A DNA stretch of 64,000 bases from NCBI GenBank assembly GCA_949126835.1, contig OX421507.1:9948121-10012120 (forward strand), read 5' to 3'. This DNA comes from Anisus vortex. Taxonomy: Eukaryota; Mollusca; Gastropoda; Planorbidae. Positions 39,401-46,301 of this stretch are shown here, one piece after another. Positions within the stretch are counted from its first letter, which is position 1; each line of letters starts with the position of its first letter. The translations under genes were made by a program, and so were the position numbers. The notes under the pieces were generated by a model. That model saw only the letters and a program-made list of their open reading frames with translations. It did not search any database and had not been told where the DNA came from.

Positions 39401-40381
39401 TGCTGTAATGACTTATTATATAGCTAGACCTTGATATATTCATTCTGGTTTTCAAGGTTGATTTGGCAGAAATCTTTCAACGTCAAGACAATGTTAATCA
39501 GGATACAAATAATTTGGAGGAAATGAAAAATTCCTTGGAAGAAGTTCTTGGTCCAGATGTTGATGATGATGATAGGGTATGGACTTAAAATTATTGTAAA
39601 TTTCACAGACATAAAAAAAACGTTAACATTATTTGAATATTCAAAAAAATATTTTAGTACACTTTTCATGACCCTTTATTCTATTAAGTTATTAATGTCA
39701 TGTTTAGTAGCAATTGTATTGGTGGGGATTCTGTGGTCATCAATAAACCCAACTAATTTACCCTTGAGTAAATACATTACTCATCTAAAGTGAAGGAGTT
39801 TTGTTATGTTGTTCTGGCAAAACAAGAAAACATGAACTTCATTAAAACATATTGTCCTTAGCTCACAATAGAGCAGTTTCTCTCTAGTTCAGAGGTCGGC
39901 AACCTTTGGGTAACAGTGTGCCAAAGTAGGATTTCTAATTCATTCAGCGTGCCAGCACCCTAAAAGTCGTCCTGCTGTAGCACTAAATTTCTTGTAGAAG
40001 AGACTTGAATTGACTTTTAAGGTCTCTTCCGCATGCCATTGAAAATTCCTTGGCGTGCCAAGTCTAACATGTGTGCCGTAGGTTGCCGACCCCTGCTCAA
40101 GTTCATTGCAATCTAAAAACACTTGTCACAAATGTGGGCAGACTTTTAGGACATTGACTGCAAGAACCAATAATTGTCCTTACTTGTTACTAACGACTTC
40201 TAGGATATAATTTTTATAATAGTTCGATTCTCATTAACTTTCCTGACAGAGTGTAAAAAATCTGCTGAGACAGAGCTCTTCCTCCAGCTCAAGGTCCGAT
40301 TCAAGAAAATCTTGGTCAAATACTGCAGCAGACAACCTGGCATTTACGGATGACATGAATGGTTACAATACCGCCCTGTGA
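2139..40381 (+). CDS. ATP13A3: P5B-type ATPase (ATP13A3-like), gene A, complete, 31 coding exons
   Basis: P5B P-type ATPase; characterised animal relatives are endolysosomal polyamine pumps, so substrate and location here are inferred from the family. The 31 exons listed separately below sum to 3,705 nt and join in frame to 1,234 residues, close to the length of vertebrate ATP13A3. Visible along the protein: N-terminal hydrophobic Ma segment (about residues 33-52), M1-M2 (about 197-241), A domain with TGES at 307-310, M3, M4 with PPALP at 438-442, phosphorylated Asp at 481 in [15 protein letters not shown] at 622-626, TGDN at 718-721, GDGAND at 846-851, M5-M10, and a cytosolic tail with an acidic and a Ser-rich stretch. 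The EDEEMEIY start region and the QPW junction after M7 favour the ATP13A3/4/5 subgroup over ATP13A2. Introns are unusually repeat-laden. Exon boundaries were set by GT-AG sites, frame and alignment to gene B. Confidence 0.93.
2501..2656. mobile_element. Truncated MITE copy, same family as 7830-8016
   Basis: Starts cagtgccattgctaggg and shares the gcattttgac and cattatgac blocks and the aagtaggggcccg stretch with the complete copy at 7830-8016. Interrupted by long G and C homopolymers. Confidence 0.6.
3227..3412 (+). repeat. Dispersed SINE-like repeat, copy 1, (TTA)n tail
   Basis: A 5' block (cttgtttaaaactatttta) is present twice in tandem, followed by gagcgcgctgagcatgcttg, gcgcgatataaat and a (TTA)n tail. 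Nearly identical to 11289-11461, so recently mobile. Confidence 0.65.
4386..4960 (+). mobile_element. 5'-truncated non-LTR retrotransposon, C-terminal ORF remnant
   Basis: Translates as [41 protein letters not shown], then after frame breaks a zinc-finger-like [19 protein letters not shown]. This is the tail of a LINE reverse-transcriptase polyprotein, the same family as 46302-47510. Decayed and not functional. Confidence 0.7.
4965..5050. mobile_element. MITE-like fragment with poly-C
   Basis: The ctggctacgccacc end resembles the terminal repeat of the 7830-8016 family; the rest is degenerate around a C run. Confidence 0.35.
5575..6620 (+). repeat. Minisatellite, 16-bp and 13-bp units (intron 1)
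   Basis: About 1 kb of ctccttctatacagag units with interspersed short ctcctatacagag units. Begins cacagacgctccttctatac, the head of a dispersed repeat found at 18649 and 47694, and that cacagacgctcc junction recurs inside the array. It reads as an open frame in places because the unit has few stops, but unit lengths do not preserve frame. Confidence 0.92.
6640..7265 (-). other. CpG-richer island of unknown origin with long minus-strand open frame
   Basis: Composition differs visibly from the surrounding AT-rich intron. On the minus strand one frame stays open from 7263 to about 6690 except for a single TGA at 6985-6987. The two halves would encode about 92 and 98 residues. Several Cys residues appear ([15 protein letters not shown]) but I recognise no family. 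It could be a decayed captured gene, an unidentified transposon piece or chance. Confidence 0.35.
7380..7465 (+). repeat. Degenerate dispersed repeat tail
   Basis: tgcgctaggcccctatataa followed by a short TTA run resembles the 3' end of the 3227 and 51225 repeats. Confidence 0.35.
7616..7783 (+). CDS. ATP13A3: Gene A coding exon 2, Ma membrane segment
   Basis: Residues 19-74, phase 0/0. [19 protein letters not shown] leads into a hydrophobic stretch ending FYWLPHWML. This is the N-terminal membrane-associated segment peculiar to P5B pumps. Gene B exon 2 is exactly the same length (168 nt). Confidence 0.92.
7830..8016. mobile_element. MITE with 17-bp terminal inverted repeats and 8-bp TSD
   Basis: cagtgccgttgctaggg at the left pairs with ccctagctacgccactg at the right. 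Flanks actgggtg (7822-7829) and actggatg (8017-8024) form an 8-bp target duplication with one mismatch, so the element is hAT-like and non-autonomous. Confidence 0.75.
8540..8695. mobile_element. Degenerate MITE-like segment with poly-C
   Basis: gttgcccccctcc and tggcttcgccactgcagg recall the same cagtggcg-type terminal repeat family. Internal C run near 8646-8659. Confidence 0.4.
9061..9119 (+). CDS. ATP13A3: Gene A coding exon 3
   Basis: Begins [20 protein letters not shown] after ttgcag and ends with two bases of a split Gly codon (gg|gtaaga). N-terminal cytosolic domain. Same length as gene B exon 3. Confidence 0.9.
9775..9850 (+). CDS. ATP13A3: Gene A coding exon 4
   Basis: Reads [15 protein letters not shown]... 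to SSPE|gtaagt. The acceptor attcaag|c was chosen because it alone completes the split Gly and gives V-K-V, matching V-K-I in gene B. The next AG at ttaaag hits a stop. The exon is three codons longer than in gene B and poorly conserved. The acceptor lacks a good pyrimidine tract. Confidence 0.75.
10204..10495 (+). repeat. Dispersed repeat family D (acagacgctcc head), copy
   Basis: ttacagacgctcctcctaca, gtctagtcttgcattctg, ctggtttgttcaagttgccc and catgcctggatgccact match copies at 34168 and 47692. No coding potential or structure assigned. Confidence 0.65.
10605..10690 (+). CDS. ATP13A3: Gene A coding exon 5
   Basis: Contains [15 protein letters not shown], shared almost residue for residue with gene B; part of the P5B N-terminal domain. 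Ends within an Arg codon (ag|gttagt). Confidence 0.92.
10914..10988 (+). CDS. ATP13A3: Gene A coding exon 6
   Basis: [17 protein letters not shown], the conserved stretch preceding the first transmembrane pair. 75 nt in both paralogs. Ends aaaag|gtaacc. Confidence 0.92.
11289..11461 (+). repeat. Dispersed SINE-like repeat, copy 2
   Basis: Same internal 5' duplication and gagcgcgctgagcatgcttg core as 3227-3412, with a short ttattat tail. Confidence 0.65.
12021..12090 (+). CDS. ATP13A3: Gene A coding exon 7
   Basis: [15 protein letters not shown] followed by IIIIFFKE, the amphipathic lead-in to M1. Acceptor tttgtag|g, donor gag|gtatac, 70 nt in both paralogs. Confidence 0.92.
12195..12400 (+). 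repeat. Diverged tRNA-derived SINE copy
   Basis: gagtctactcagctctgatg, tacctgacattagttg and catgtggccattgaaact follow the order of the intact copy at 52690-52975. Confidence 0.55.
12575..13070. mobile_element. MITE with short TIRs and 5-bp TSD
   Basis: cagggttcgtaca at the left pairs with tgtatgaaccctg at the right (12 of 13). Both ends are flanked by tttag (12570-12574, 13071-13075). Interior is rich in repeated ctcctggaa words. No transposase. Confidence 0.7.
13162..13296 (+). CDS. ATP13A3: Gene A coding exon 8, M1 and M2
   Basis: Encodes [15 protein letters not shown] (M1) and a second hydrophobic helix around [15 protein letters not shown] (M2), ending YQTRQ|gtattt. Phase 0/0, 45 codons as in gene B. 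Confidence 0.95.
13716..13782 (+). CDS. ATP13A3: Gene A coding exon 9, start of actuator domain
   Basis: [20 protein letters not shown], the linker from M2 into the A domain. Donor gatggaa|gtaagt splits a Ser codon. Confidence 0.92.
14299..14430 (+). CDS. ATP13A3: Gene A coding exon 10, actuator domain
   Basis: Contains [20 protein letters not shown] and NESMLTG; the Gly of the TGES loop is split across the next intron. Nucleotide identity to gene B is high in the 3' half. Confidence 0.95.
14957..15409 (+). repeat. Minisatellite, 19-bp unit (intron 10)
   Basis: About two dozen copies of atcactacaccaataaaac with acac(c/t)aataaaa variants. Runs directly into a SINE fragment at 15410. Confidence 0.93.
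15410..15605 (+). repeat. SINE fragment, body and tail
   Basis: Lacks the tRNA-like head; contains acccagctctgatgagtacc, ggcattgtgctggccacaca and gggtactttactttac. Confidence 0.7.
15803..15979 (+). CDS. ATP13A3: Gene A coding exon 11, TGES loop
   Basis: Completes TGES and continues [15 protein letters not shown] through [19 protein letters not shown]. By my alignment it differs from gene B exon 11 at only 8 of 177 positions, far fewer than neighbouring exons such as exon 12. Confidence 0.95.
16293..16438 (+). CDS. ATP13A3: Gene A coding exon 12, M3
   Basis: [20 protein letters not shown] ends the A domain. [20 protein letters not shown] is M3. Donor aag|gtaaaa, phase 0. Confidence 0.94.
17253..17453 (+). 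CDS. ATP13A3: Gene A coding exon 13, M4 and phosphorylation site
   Basis: M4 carries the P5B signature [14 protein letters not shown]. The exon ends VCFDK, where the Asp (residue 481) is the phosphorylated aspartate. 67 codons in both paralogs. Confidence 0.96.
17834..17895 (+). CDS. ATP13A3: Gene A coding exon 14, P-loop
   Basis: Starts [19 protein letters not shown], completing [10 protein letters not shown]. Ends with two bases of a split codon (gatag|gtaact). Confidence 0.95.
18079..18223 (+). CDS. ATP13A3: Gene A coding exon 15, nucleotide-binding domain
   Basis: [19 protein letters not shown], then [19 protein letters not shown]. The acceptor ttcaaag|c lacks a long pyrimidine tract but is the only one that keeps frame and matches gene B (FNPLIKDM). 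Confidence 0.9.
19206..19304 (+). CDS. ATP13A3: Gene A coding exon 16, nucleotide-binding domain
   Basis: [20 protein letters not shown] then a short variable linker. Donor aca|gttacg is weak. Two codons longer than gene B exon 16. Confidence 0.88.
19549..19705 (+). CDS. ATP13A3: Gene A coding exon 17, KGSPE motif
   Basis: [20 protein letters not shown] then [23 protein letters not shown] is the nucleotide-binding Lys motif. Its nucleotide sequence is unusually close to gene B exon 17. Confidence 0.95.
19819..19939 (+). CDS. ATP13A3: Gene A coding exon 18
   Basis: [20 protein letters not shown] and [20 protein letters not shown], end of the N domain. Donor aacag|gtaggt; the matching gene B donor is GC. 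Confidence 0.94.
20005..20232 (+). repeat. Diverged SINE copy
   Basis: gggtttaaacaaaggtac near the B-box position, ttgctggctgcacaatccca, ccatggccacagaaacatg and a catactttactttgct tail. Confidence 0.6.
20631..23524 (+). repeat. Satellite-like array, 82-bp unit (intron 18)
   Basis: About 32 highly uniform copies of a unit beginning gctatcatgtatttcaaatg and ending ggagctttaaag. Variants differ by single bases (ctttaaag/ctataaag, tatgtt/tatgct). Interrupted once by a MITE at 20832-21079. Ends about 20 bases before exon 19. Confidence 0.95.
20832..21079. mobile_element. Young MITE with perfect 28-bp TIRs inserted in the 82-bp array
   Basis: Begins cgtcaggtgagaataacaag and ends with its exact reverse complement; TIR identity is 28 of 28. 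Flanked by atat on both sides (20828-20831 and 21080-21083), duplicating array sequence. 248 bp, no ORF. Confidence 0.88.
23546..23670 (+). CDS. ATP13A3: Gene A coding exon 19
   Basis: [20 protein letters not shown] to NIRTIMVTG. It begins only about 20 bases after the 82-bp tandem array ends, with acceptor gaataaag|a. P domain. Confidence 0.92.
23779..23951 (+). CDS. ATP13A3: Gene A coding exon 20, TGDN hinge
   Basis: Completes [15 protein letters not shown], then [12 protein letters not shown] and a variable insert ending DEAFTL|gtgaat. Confidence 0.94.
24180..24265 (+). repeat. Family D fragment
   Basis: aatgatgttaagttgtgtg and cattcaatgcccaaatgcc match the middle of the 47692 copy; the head is missing. 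Confidence 0.45.
24698..24885 (+). CDS. ATP13A3: Gene A coding exon 21
   Basis: [16 protein letters not shown] and [20 protein letters not shown], the P-domain core. Donor gtagg|gtgagt leaves two bases of a Gly codon. Confidence 0.95.
25050..30224 (+). repeat. 58-bp minisatellite built from intron 21 acceptor plus exon 22 start
   Basis: Roughly 85 copies of a unit containing tctatatatatttccccag, ttatttagttggaatgtgta and gtgtttctaaaagtatag. The (c/t)ag-ttat-agttggaatgtgt part matches the true exon 22 junction at 30221-30240. A shorter variant, ttcccgttattt, lacks the AG. Units at both edges keep extra exon-like bases (gaatgtatggtgatg). Reading on from a decoy acceptor soon meets a stop, so these are not functional exons. 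Confidence 0.93.
30225..30377 (+). CDS. ATP13A3: Gene A coding exon 22, GDGAND motif
   Basis: [21 protein letters not shown] then [17 protein letters not shown]. The acceptor is ccctag|ttattcag. The nearer attcag|ttgg would shift frame. The acceptor plus exon start is the template of the 58-bp array immediately upstream. Confidence 0.95.
30612..30708 (+). CDS. ATP13A3: Gene A coding exon 23, M5
   Basis: [20 protein letters not shown] then [12 protein letters not shown]|gtaaac, the M5 helix region. Phase ends at 0. Confidence 0.94.
31288..31360 (+). CDS. ATP13A3: Gene A coding exon 24, M6
   Basis: [20 protein letters not shown] then YSIT, aligning to the M5-M6 loop and M6. Donor act-t|gtaagc. 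Confidence 0.85.
31500..31590 (-). repeat. Short SINE fragment, reverse
   Basis: gttacagaggccacataaca and agccagcacaatgc are the reverse complement of SINE body words. Confidence 0.4.
31940..32090 (+). CDS. ATP13A3: Gene A coding exon 25, M7
   Basis: [20 protein letters not shown], then hydrophobic M7 ending [11 protein letters not shown]. The QPW run is shared with ATP13A3 relatives. Donor catg|gtaatg. Confidence 0.92.
32205..33957 (+). mobile_element. I-clade-type non-LTR retrotransposon remnant (RT plus RNase H), intron 25
   Basis: Starts inside the reverse transcriptase: [13 protein letters not shown], then [10 protein letters not shown] (YADN where YADD is usual). After the RT thumb comes RNase [27 protein letters not shown] and [16 protein letters not shown]. 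It ends with a CCHC-like [17 protein letters not shown]. Several stops and frame changes (for example at 32459) show it is dead. It is 5' truncated and finishes in a short gaa repeat near 33941. Having RNase H after RT places it with I/Jockey-like LINEs of the kind known in snails. Confidence 0.8.
34168..34445 (+). repeat. Family D dispersed repeat, long copy
   Basis: ctacagacgcttcttctata, gtctagtcttgcatttt-like text, ttttcctggtttgttcaggc, ttccatgcccagatgccact and tgtctgagcact follow the same order as 47692-47970. Confidence 0.65.
34658..34803 (+). CDS. ATP13A3: Gene A coding exon 26, M8
   Basis: [19 protein letters not shown] (lumenal loop with the possible glycosylation sites NYT and NSS) then [20 protein letters not shown]8. 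Separated from exon 25 by an I-type LINE fragment. Confidence 0.92.
34912..35428 (+). repeat. Tandem repeat, 129-bp unit, four copies in A-B-A-B order
   Basis: gaaaatggcacctgatataa recurs at 34912, 35041, 35170 and 35299, exactly 129 bp apart. Copies alternate between ttatgactaaagg and acatgactaaggg, so a two-unit block was duplicated. Confidence 0.92.
35515..35870 (-). mobile_element. Non-LTR retrotransposon C-terminal remnant, reverse
   Basis: The minus strand encodes [40 protein letters not shown], then after a frameshift [20 protein letters not shown]. This is the C-terminal tail of an endonuclease/RT LINE, 5' truncated. Confidence 0.7.
36267..36867 (+). repeat. 41-bp minisatellite built from the intron 26 acceptor
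   Basis: About 15 copies of ttttatatctcaataatgta + tctgtctatttcaatgcaggg. The last unit is the real exon 27 junction, tatttcaatgcag|ggtgg. Each earlier unit carries the same pyrimidine stretch and AG plus the first exon bases ggt. Units with t(c/t)cg and shortened forms occur. Confidence 0.93.
36868..36956 (+). CDS. ATP13A3: Gene A coding exon 27, M9
   Basis: [21 protein letters not shown]9, then PTDLASHFQ|gtactg. Its acceptor caatgcag|ggt is the last unit of the 41-bp array. Confidence 0.92.
37103..37408. mobile_element. MITE with 29-bp TIRs, probable TA target
   Basis: taccgtatatactcgtgtat at the left pairs with the reverse of cgcgagtatatactgta at the right, 27 of 29 positions over the full arms. 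TA at each edge may be the target duplication. Internal repeats of ataagtcgcacccct. Confidence 0.75.
37548..37631 (+). CDS. ATP13A3: Gene A coding exon 28, M10
   Basis: [20 protein letters not shown] then FVIAYIVE|gtaatt, M10. 28 codons, phase 0/0. Confidence 0.92.
38165..38308 (+). CDS. ATP13A3: Gene A coding exon 29, C-terminal tail
   Basis: [13 protein letters not shown]... to [15 protein letters not shown]|gttagt. The DPDWPP run matches the DPEWPP element in the tail of the ATP13A3 group. Confidence 0.9.
38519..38742 (+). repeat. Minisatellite, 25-bp unit (intron 29)
   Basis: Nine almost perfect copies of gactagcttatagaagaaac + gttta. Confidence 0.93.
38875..38925 (-). repeat. Family D head fragment, reverse
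   Basis: gcaataatcttctttatag and gtctgtaatatataagata are the reverse complement of the family D head. Confidence 0.45.
39457..39576 (+). CDS. ATP13A3: Gene A coding exon 30, acidic tail
   Basis: [20 protein letters not shown] to GPDVDDDDR|gtatgg, 40 codons, phase 0/0. Low-complexity acidic cytosolic tail; supported by frame and splice sites rather than strong homology. Confidence 0.8.
39890..40095. mobile_element. hAT-like MITE, 206 bp, 8-bp TSD
   Basis: cagaggtcggcaacc pairs with ggttgccgacccctg. Flanks are ctctagtt (39882-39889) and ctcaagtt (40096-40103). Internal sequence matches the outer parts of the element at 280-1384 (cattcagcgtgcca, ggcgtgccaa). Confidence 0.8.
40250..40381 (+). 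CDS. ATP13A3: Gene A coding exon 31 (stop codon)
   Basis: [20 protein letters not shown] to DMNGYNTAL then TGA at 40379-40381. The Ser-rich, basic segment looks like a phosphorylatable cytosolic tail. Confidence 0.85.
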   Translation, partial: SVKNLLRQSSSSSSRSDSRKSWSNTAADNLAFTDDMNGYNTAL

Positions 40382-41180
40382 ACACAGTCTACTTCAAGAC
40401 TTCTTATGCAAACTGCAGTGATGAAACAGTGTAGTTCTTAATTTTTTTTTTTTTTTGCATTAATTTTAACATTTATTATTTTTTAAAAACATAGAAATTC
40501 AAAAATAGTTTTGTTAAGCATATCAATCCTCATTCAATAAAATTATATTTTTCATGAAAAAAGAAAATATATATTATTTTGTAATATATATATATATTTA
40601 TATGTGAAAAAAAAAAGAAATTTAATGTACTTGTTTTGGTTTTTAAACTTCAATTAAAATATTTTTTTTAAATATTGTTTTGCAAGGGGAGATAAAGAAT
40701 TATTTTCCAACAGCTGTAACTGACCATATTATGTAATGTAATAGGACACTATTGCTACTAATGATGGAAGATACAATTATCAAAACCACCTGCTTTATTT
40801 TTATTTCTATAACAAAATGTGGCAATACTTAATTTTTAAATCAAGAAATGTTAAGTTATATTTTCTCTTGATAATGGTTGTAAATAATGTAATAAACTCA
40901 CATATCAATACTGTCAGGCACAAACAGGCCAAATCAGAAAATTTGAGAAAAGATATTGTGGTATCAAAATTTTCCTTAGGAAATCCCCCATGATTTCTAA
41001 AACATTCTCACAGAATTGTCCAATAGATTTTCTGCAATTTCATTGTGACAAACGACCATGTTAATCTTTCTTAACAAACCTATGCAGTTTTTCCATCTTC
41101 TGAAAAAAGTTGCTTTTTTTTTGGACTGTTTACCCCTGACAGTATTGATATGAAATAAAGATTTTTATTGTACAGGCACT
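40382..41180 (+). other. Gene A probable 3' UTR with polyadenylation signals
   Basis: AT-rich sequence after the stop with three AATAAA hexamers, at 40536, 40891 and 41154. The transcript end cannot be fixed from sequence; a LINE tail follows at 41302. Confidence 0.5.
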
Positions 41181-41301
41181 TAAAATTATTTTTAACAGAC
41201 TAAGATATCTTTGTGAATTATATGATCTGTGTATTTTTTAAGATAACGATTTATTTAAAAAAAAATATTTTAAAAGTTAGAAAATATTTTGTTTGATTAC
41301 T

Positions 41302-41472
41302 TACTTACTTACTTACGCCTACTACCCCTCTCGGGGCATAGGCCACCAACAAGGGCTCTCCAGCCATCCCGGTCCTGAGCGAGTCTTTCCAACTGTCCCC
41401 ATGAATGGCCTGTTCTCTTGACGTCTGCATCCAGGTCTCGGCACCCCGATACCCACACGGGGGAGGCGTTGG
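41302..41472 (-). mobile_element. LINE 3' tail fragment, reverse
   Basis: The minus strand reads LERLAQDRDGWRALVGGLCP then ERGSRRK, a typical C-terminus of an RTE-like polyprotein, followed by an actt microsatellite tail. Lies just after the gene A poly(A) signals. Confidence 0.65.
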
Positions 41473-41934
41473 CCAAAAACATAATATTTGTTTGATTACT
41501 GAACCAAATTAATTCCAAATTGAATTTTCACTACACAAAAAACTTTATTTAAATATTATGATCAAATTTTTGTTATCAAATAACTTAAGCCGTTTACATA
41601 TTTAGTTTAGTCTTTCCTAGTAAATAGAAATTTATATTTCTAATGAATGAAAGATATGAGTTTTTTGTTGTTATGTTTTGTATTTATTTCTTGAAAATTT
41701 GATTTGCTAAGATAAGATACTACACTGGTAAAGACTTACCTTTATGTAAGAATGGTGGCAAATCTACTAGCGAATATTCACAATATTCAAAGAGTAAAGT
41801 AGTAATAATACATAAGGTATTAAACTCTAATTTAAAGATACAACCCAATAAAAACCTGTTGCAATGCTCAGATAAACATAAGGAAAAAAAAACACTTTTT
41901 TTATCCTTTATGCTTTAACAAATGAATATATTAG

Positions 41935-42085
41935 CTCTTTCTTCCCAAGTGGCATTAGGGCGTGGAATGGGTTGCCTTAACAAACCAGGAAAACCAGTAA
42001 CTTAACGTCATTTTAAATATCAATAAAGATGCAAGACTAGGCTCGGACCACAGAGTCTGTAATGTAAAAAACAAATCCAATAATA
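41935..42085 (-). repeat. Family D dispersed repeat, reverse
   Basis: ttcttcccaagtggcattag, caaaccaggaaaaccagtaa, atgcaagactaggctcggac and acagagtctgtaatgt are the reverse complement of the family order. Confidence 0.6.
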
Positions 42086-42599
42086 AAGTTTAGATTAGTG
42101 CAGGCTTTACATGAATATATTATTGCAAGTCTTGTTTAATTAAGTGGCTTCTATCATACTGGCAATTTTATAACACAGTGTGTATTTTATTTAAAAACAT
42201 TTTTTTTAAATATGTATAATTTTGTGTGTGTACATTTTGGTGAAATACTATATAAGGTTTCAGTCTAAATTTATAAATAAATATATTGTTTAAAACATAA
42301 ACTTGTCTTTTGGTATTTATGGTTAGATTTGTACCTTTTATTAAACTTGTCCATTTTTTGTAGGAATATAGTTCATTTAAAATTACAAAAAGGGAAATGA
42401 CTCTAAGGTGAACAATTATAATTTATTAAGCAGAATTGATGATTTCATGTAGGCCGTTATTATCACATAGAAGTTAGAATGCGGAAATCAATTAAAAAAA
42501 AGGAAAATAAATACTTCATTACCAATGCAATAAAATTTAAAAAATCAAAATAAAGGCAACGTTCATACAAGAGCAAGTAAATTTATCCCTTTTAGAACA

Positions 42600-42720
42600 T
42601 GTTTTCCAGTGACTAAATCATACAAGGGCATTGTGTGGTCAGAACAATACCCAGCCACTTTTACTTTTCCAAGTGATGTCCTGTGTCTATTAGACAGTCG
42701 TAAACTGAGGAACCTCGCCC
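42600..42720 (-). repeat. Diverged SINE fragment, reverse
   Basis: On the minus strand ggctgggtattgttctgacc, then acacaatgcccttgtatg, matches the SINE body. This explains the short ORFs on both strands here. Confidence 0.4.
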
Positions 42721-42849
42721 AGTTCCAGGAGAAAAAACAACAATGTCTTTGCTGTTGCAATCAGAACGTGCTGCCTTTAGCACACCTTCGGGTCACATGC
42801 ATAGAGCAAAACAAGATACATTTTGTTGAGATGTACGCTTTATAAAATG

Positions 42850-45800
42850 ATTCTCGATTCTCGAGAACTGGGCTGCACAGGCATATGACGAAGGGCACAT
42901 ACAGTGACTCCCAAGACATATATAGGATCCAATATAGGCCTACACATACACAAGTTTTAAAGTGTGCTTATATCGCAACAATCAAAATAGATTATGTGGT
43001 AAGTATTATACCAAGATAATAATTAATAATAATAAATGCTAATAATAATAAATTCCACGCTTTATGTGGAATATCCACGGAATGTGCTTTTATTTAAAGA
43101 CGCTGTGGATGTTAACGATTTGATCCAAGGGAAGTAACCAAGAAATTTTTGTTTAAATAGGCCTAATTAGCCATTTGGCGTTGTTGTGTATTACACTGCG
43201 TTATATTGATAAACAGATACCATGGAATTATAAGAGAACAATTGACTTAAGCTGAGGGGCATGATATAATATGTAATACGAAAAAGAGAGAGAGGGAAAG
43301 CGCTGTAAAGGGATTTAACCGGGGAAATGGTGAGAGAAGAAAGGATTCAATTAAAGACAAACGTCGTGTGTGTGTGTTAGTTTCTCGTACTCGATTCAGT
43401 AATTTGTTAACCTTGTGTTGAAAACAAAGTACCATACCTTGGTCTCTTAGTCTATGGAGGTCGCCCGCAAATGACGTCGCGCATCTAGGGAAGGAAGCGG
43501 TTGTTAGACCCACTACGTGACTATAATAAAAAATACGTGACGAGGGGAGGAGTGGGTATTTAAACAATGTGACGTCAAATTTAAAAAAATGTGCATCTTT
43601 AAATGCAATGAAATTTCCACTGTAACAATTTCCACTTAATTGATTACAGTAATTTTGTTGTTGATTGCAATACTTATGAAACAATGAAAAAAAAGGTGAT
43701 TCTAATTTTGAAATTGGAAAATGATGAATTTCTCTTTTGGGGAGGGGGGGGGGTGATGATGTAGAGCTTTTTAACGTTACATTGAACTTTTTGTGTGTGT
43801 GACGACTTTATATGTATTGAAAATTAGTAAATAATGAATTGGTATACCTGCAATAAATACGTGTGTTAGTATTAAATACCGTTTCTACTAATGTTGTGAA
43901 CACACGTAGGATATATAATATTTTTAAGACTTATATGTGTGTAGGCCTATAGATCTATGTATTTGTCTGTAGCCTAGTCATTATTTTAAAATAGTTTCTC
44001 CAGCATTTTTGGGTGTTAAACGATCCCTTATTGTTAACATGTGTACTGGTGTATAAAGTGTAGTATGGAACGTGACATCGATGTGGATCATTTTTGTTCT
44101 AAATCCAAGACATTTTTACAAAATAGTGTTATCAATAAGTTGTTGCTTAAGAGTTATAATATGCGTGCTCTTATCGATACGACGTACGTTATAAGATAGT
44201 GAGAAGATTATATTTTTATCACTCATGGATTTAAATAGAATGTATATTAATAACTTCAGTGTTCACTATCTCATTACACACTTGTGAACAGTTGTTCGCG
44301 ATTAAACTCAACAAAGCGTTAGGTGGACCTATTTTTTCTTAAGGGACATGTCGTCCACACACGGCCAGGGGCGAAGCCAGAAAGTTTTTCAAGTGTGCCT
44401 AACCTTTAGCGTAACAATTAACCAAATATTTCGCGAATTAGTACATATTTCAAATAAACTGTTTACAAAAATAATTGTCAAAAATGTCAGGGGGAAGGGG
44501 GGGGGCTTAGCCAAGTGGCTTCGCCAATGCTTCTGTGTTTTATAACCAGTGGGGGGGGGGGGGAAATATATATTGAAAGGTGGGGAGTGGCGATATGTGC
44601 AAAGCTGGAGGAGCAGACATCGCTAGCAGTGGGGCGGGGTGAAGTAGCGTTAAAGAGACGTTGATTAGAGAAAGGTTGGGGGGCAATTACCGCTGTGCAA
44701 TTTATGGGAGCATATTGTGCAAGACAGAGGATGAATGGTGCAAGGCACTGCAAGGTAGCCTATATGTGGGCAAATACCCTAACCATTTTATTCTGTTCTA
44801 AATGTTTAAAACATTTGTATCGTTCCACAAAATAATATGTTTAAATATGTTGCATCACTGTTTTCACTAGCCGTCTAATGTAAGTAAGTAAAGTGGGCCT
44901 ACCCGTCGGACTAAAATTGGTTCACATCGACGGTGAAGTGGCGTTTTAAATAAAGCCCCTGAGATATCAACTTAGGAAGCAGTTTTAATGTTAAACGGAA
45001 AGAGTGTTTCATTGTTTAAAAATGTAACAAACCCTGTTAGAACCTATCAACGGCTCAACACTTGAACGATATAATGTCAAGATATGACTATTGATAATAA
45101 ACGTCTCGGAGAAGTTGTAAGGTTGTGTGGGCTAGTTCAGGGTGCCAGCAACCGTAGAACCGGCTCTGTATACAACACAAAAACTCTGTCGTCGTCTCAT
45201 TGGAGATTACAATAATATATTTACGTTGCAAGTGAGGCTAGAAGGAATCTCCTTTCAGAATATAAAACAGGCATATGCAGCCTACAAAGTCTTTGTTGGT
45301 AGACAACATATTAAGCCGTATGTTGCTTGTAAAAGCGCTAACGTCTTAATTATTCTTTTTATTGACCTTCATACTTGCTGTACTATGGTTAGATAAAAAT
45401 GACAGTATTCAGATAATATTTGTAGCAGTTGAAAAGTTTCATTGGAGATTTTCTTCACACCCACTTTGGTTTTGTAAGATAACAAAAGTAGAGCAAATTC
45501 TTTTCGTCTGAAATGAGAAAGTCCTTTGAATTGTATATTGTTGTGAGAATTCTTAACTGGATTATCAACTAATATGTTACCTGTATAGGATTTCATTTCT
45601 GCTATTAAGGTAAAATAAAAGCTAATTATAATTTCTATTTATACGGAATACAAATCTATATAGGCTAGGCCTATGTTGTTGTATTTGTCTCAGCCTAATT
45701 TTAAGGAGTTATCTATCTTGAATATCTAGATAGTTGTACTGTATGTTCATAAAAAAAATGTTTAATGCAGAGTTTTGCTTTTGAAAAAAAAAAGATATTC

Positions 45801-46290
45801 CATATGCTCATGTCAACCACCCAATAAAAGTTCTTTAAAGATATTTATAAACCAAAACGAAGCGAGGAGCCTAGGCTATAGCAACTGCTTTCCATAAAGT
45901 TACGTGGCCAAACACAAAACCAACAGGTCTTGGAAAAAAAAACGGATTTGAACTCTTAACAGGGCAATGCAACAGGCGTTTTAGTTTAAAAAAAAACACA
46001 AATATGTACACGTTCCAAGCTTTAAAAATCGCGGATTGGAATTTTTTTTTTATAACGGTCGCTCTGACGTTTTTAGCAAATGAATGATTAGGCTATTATA
46101 ACTTTGTTTCCAAACGCATTAGCTTTAGGGGCCTTTTTATTAGGATACCTTACCCATCTTTAACAATATATATTCAGATGATTTTAGCATCTTTCGCAAT
46201 AGTATTCCCCATTCTTAATATATTCTTTTCCCATAATTATCCCATTCTAGATTTCGATTGCTATATGATGGTAATTTAGACCCTATATAT
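42850..46290. other. Intergenic spacer upstream of gene B, no gene recognised
   Basis: AT-rich with scattered ORFs up to 145 codons that show no family motif. Holds a G-run segment (43741-43755) and a MITE-like piece near 44366-44660 (ggggcgaagccagaaag, then a G run). Degenerate repeat words occur near 44880-44950. Confidence 0.4.
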
Positions 46291-46301
46291 AGCATCTCTT
46301 C

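Noticed and set aside
42563..42845. Short ORFs on both strands near 42.6-42.8 kb
   Set aside because: The minus strand matches a diverged SINE body; the plus ORF is its shadow.
43247..43684. 145-codon minus-strand ORF in the intergenic spacer
   Set aside because: No recognisable domain, low-complexity CT/AG-rich stretches, and no splice or homology support.
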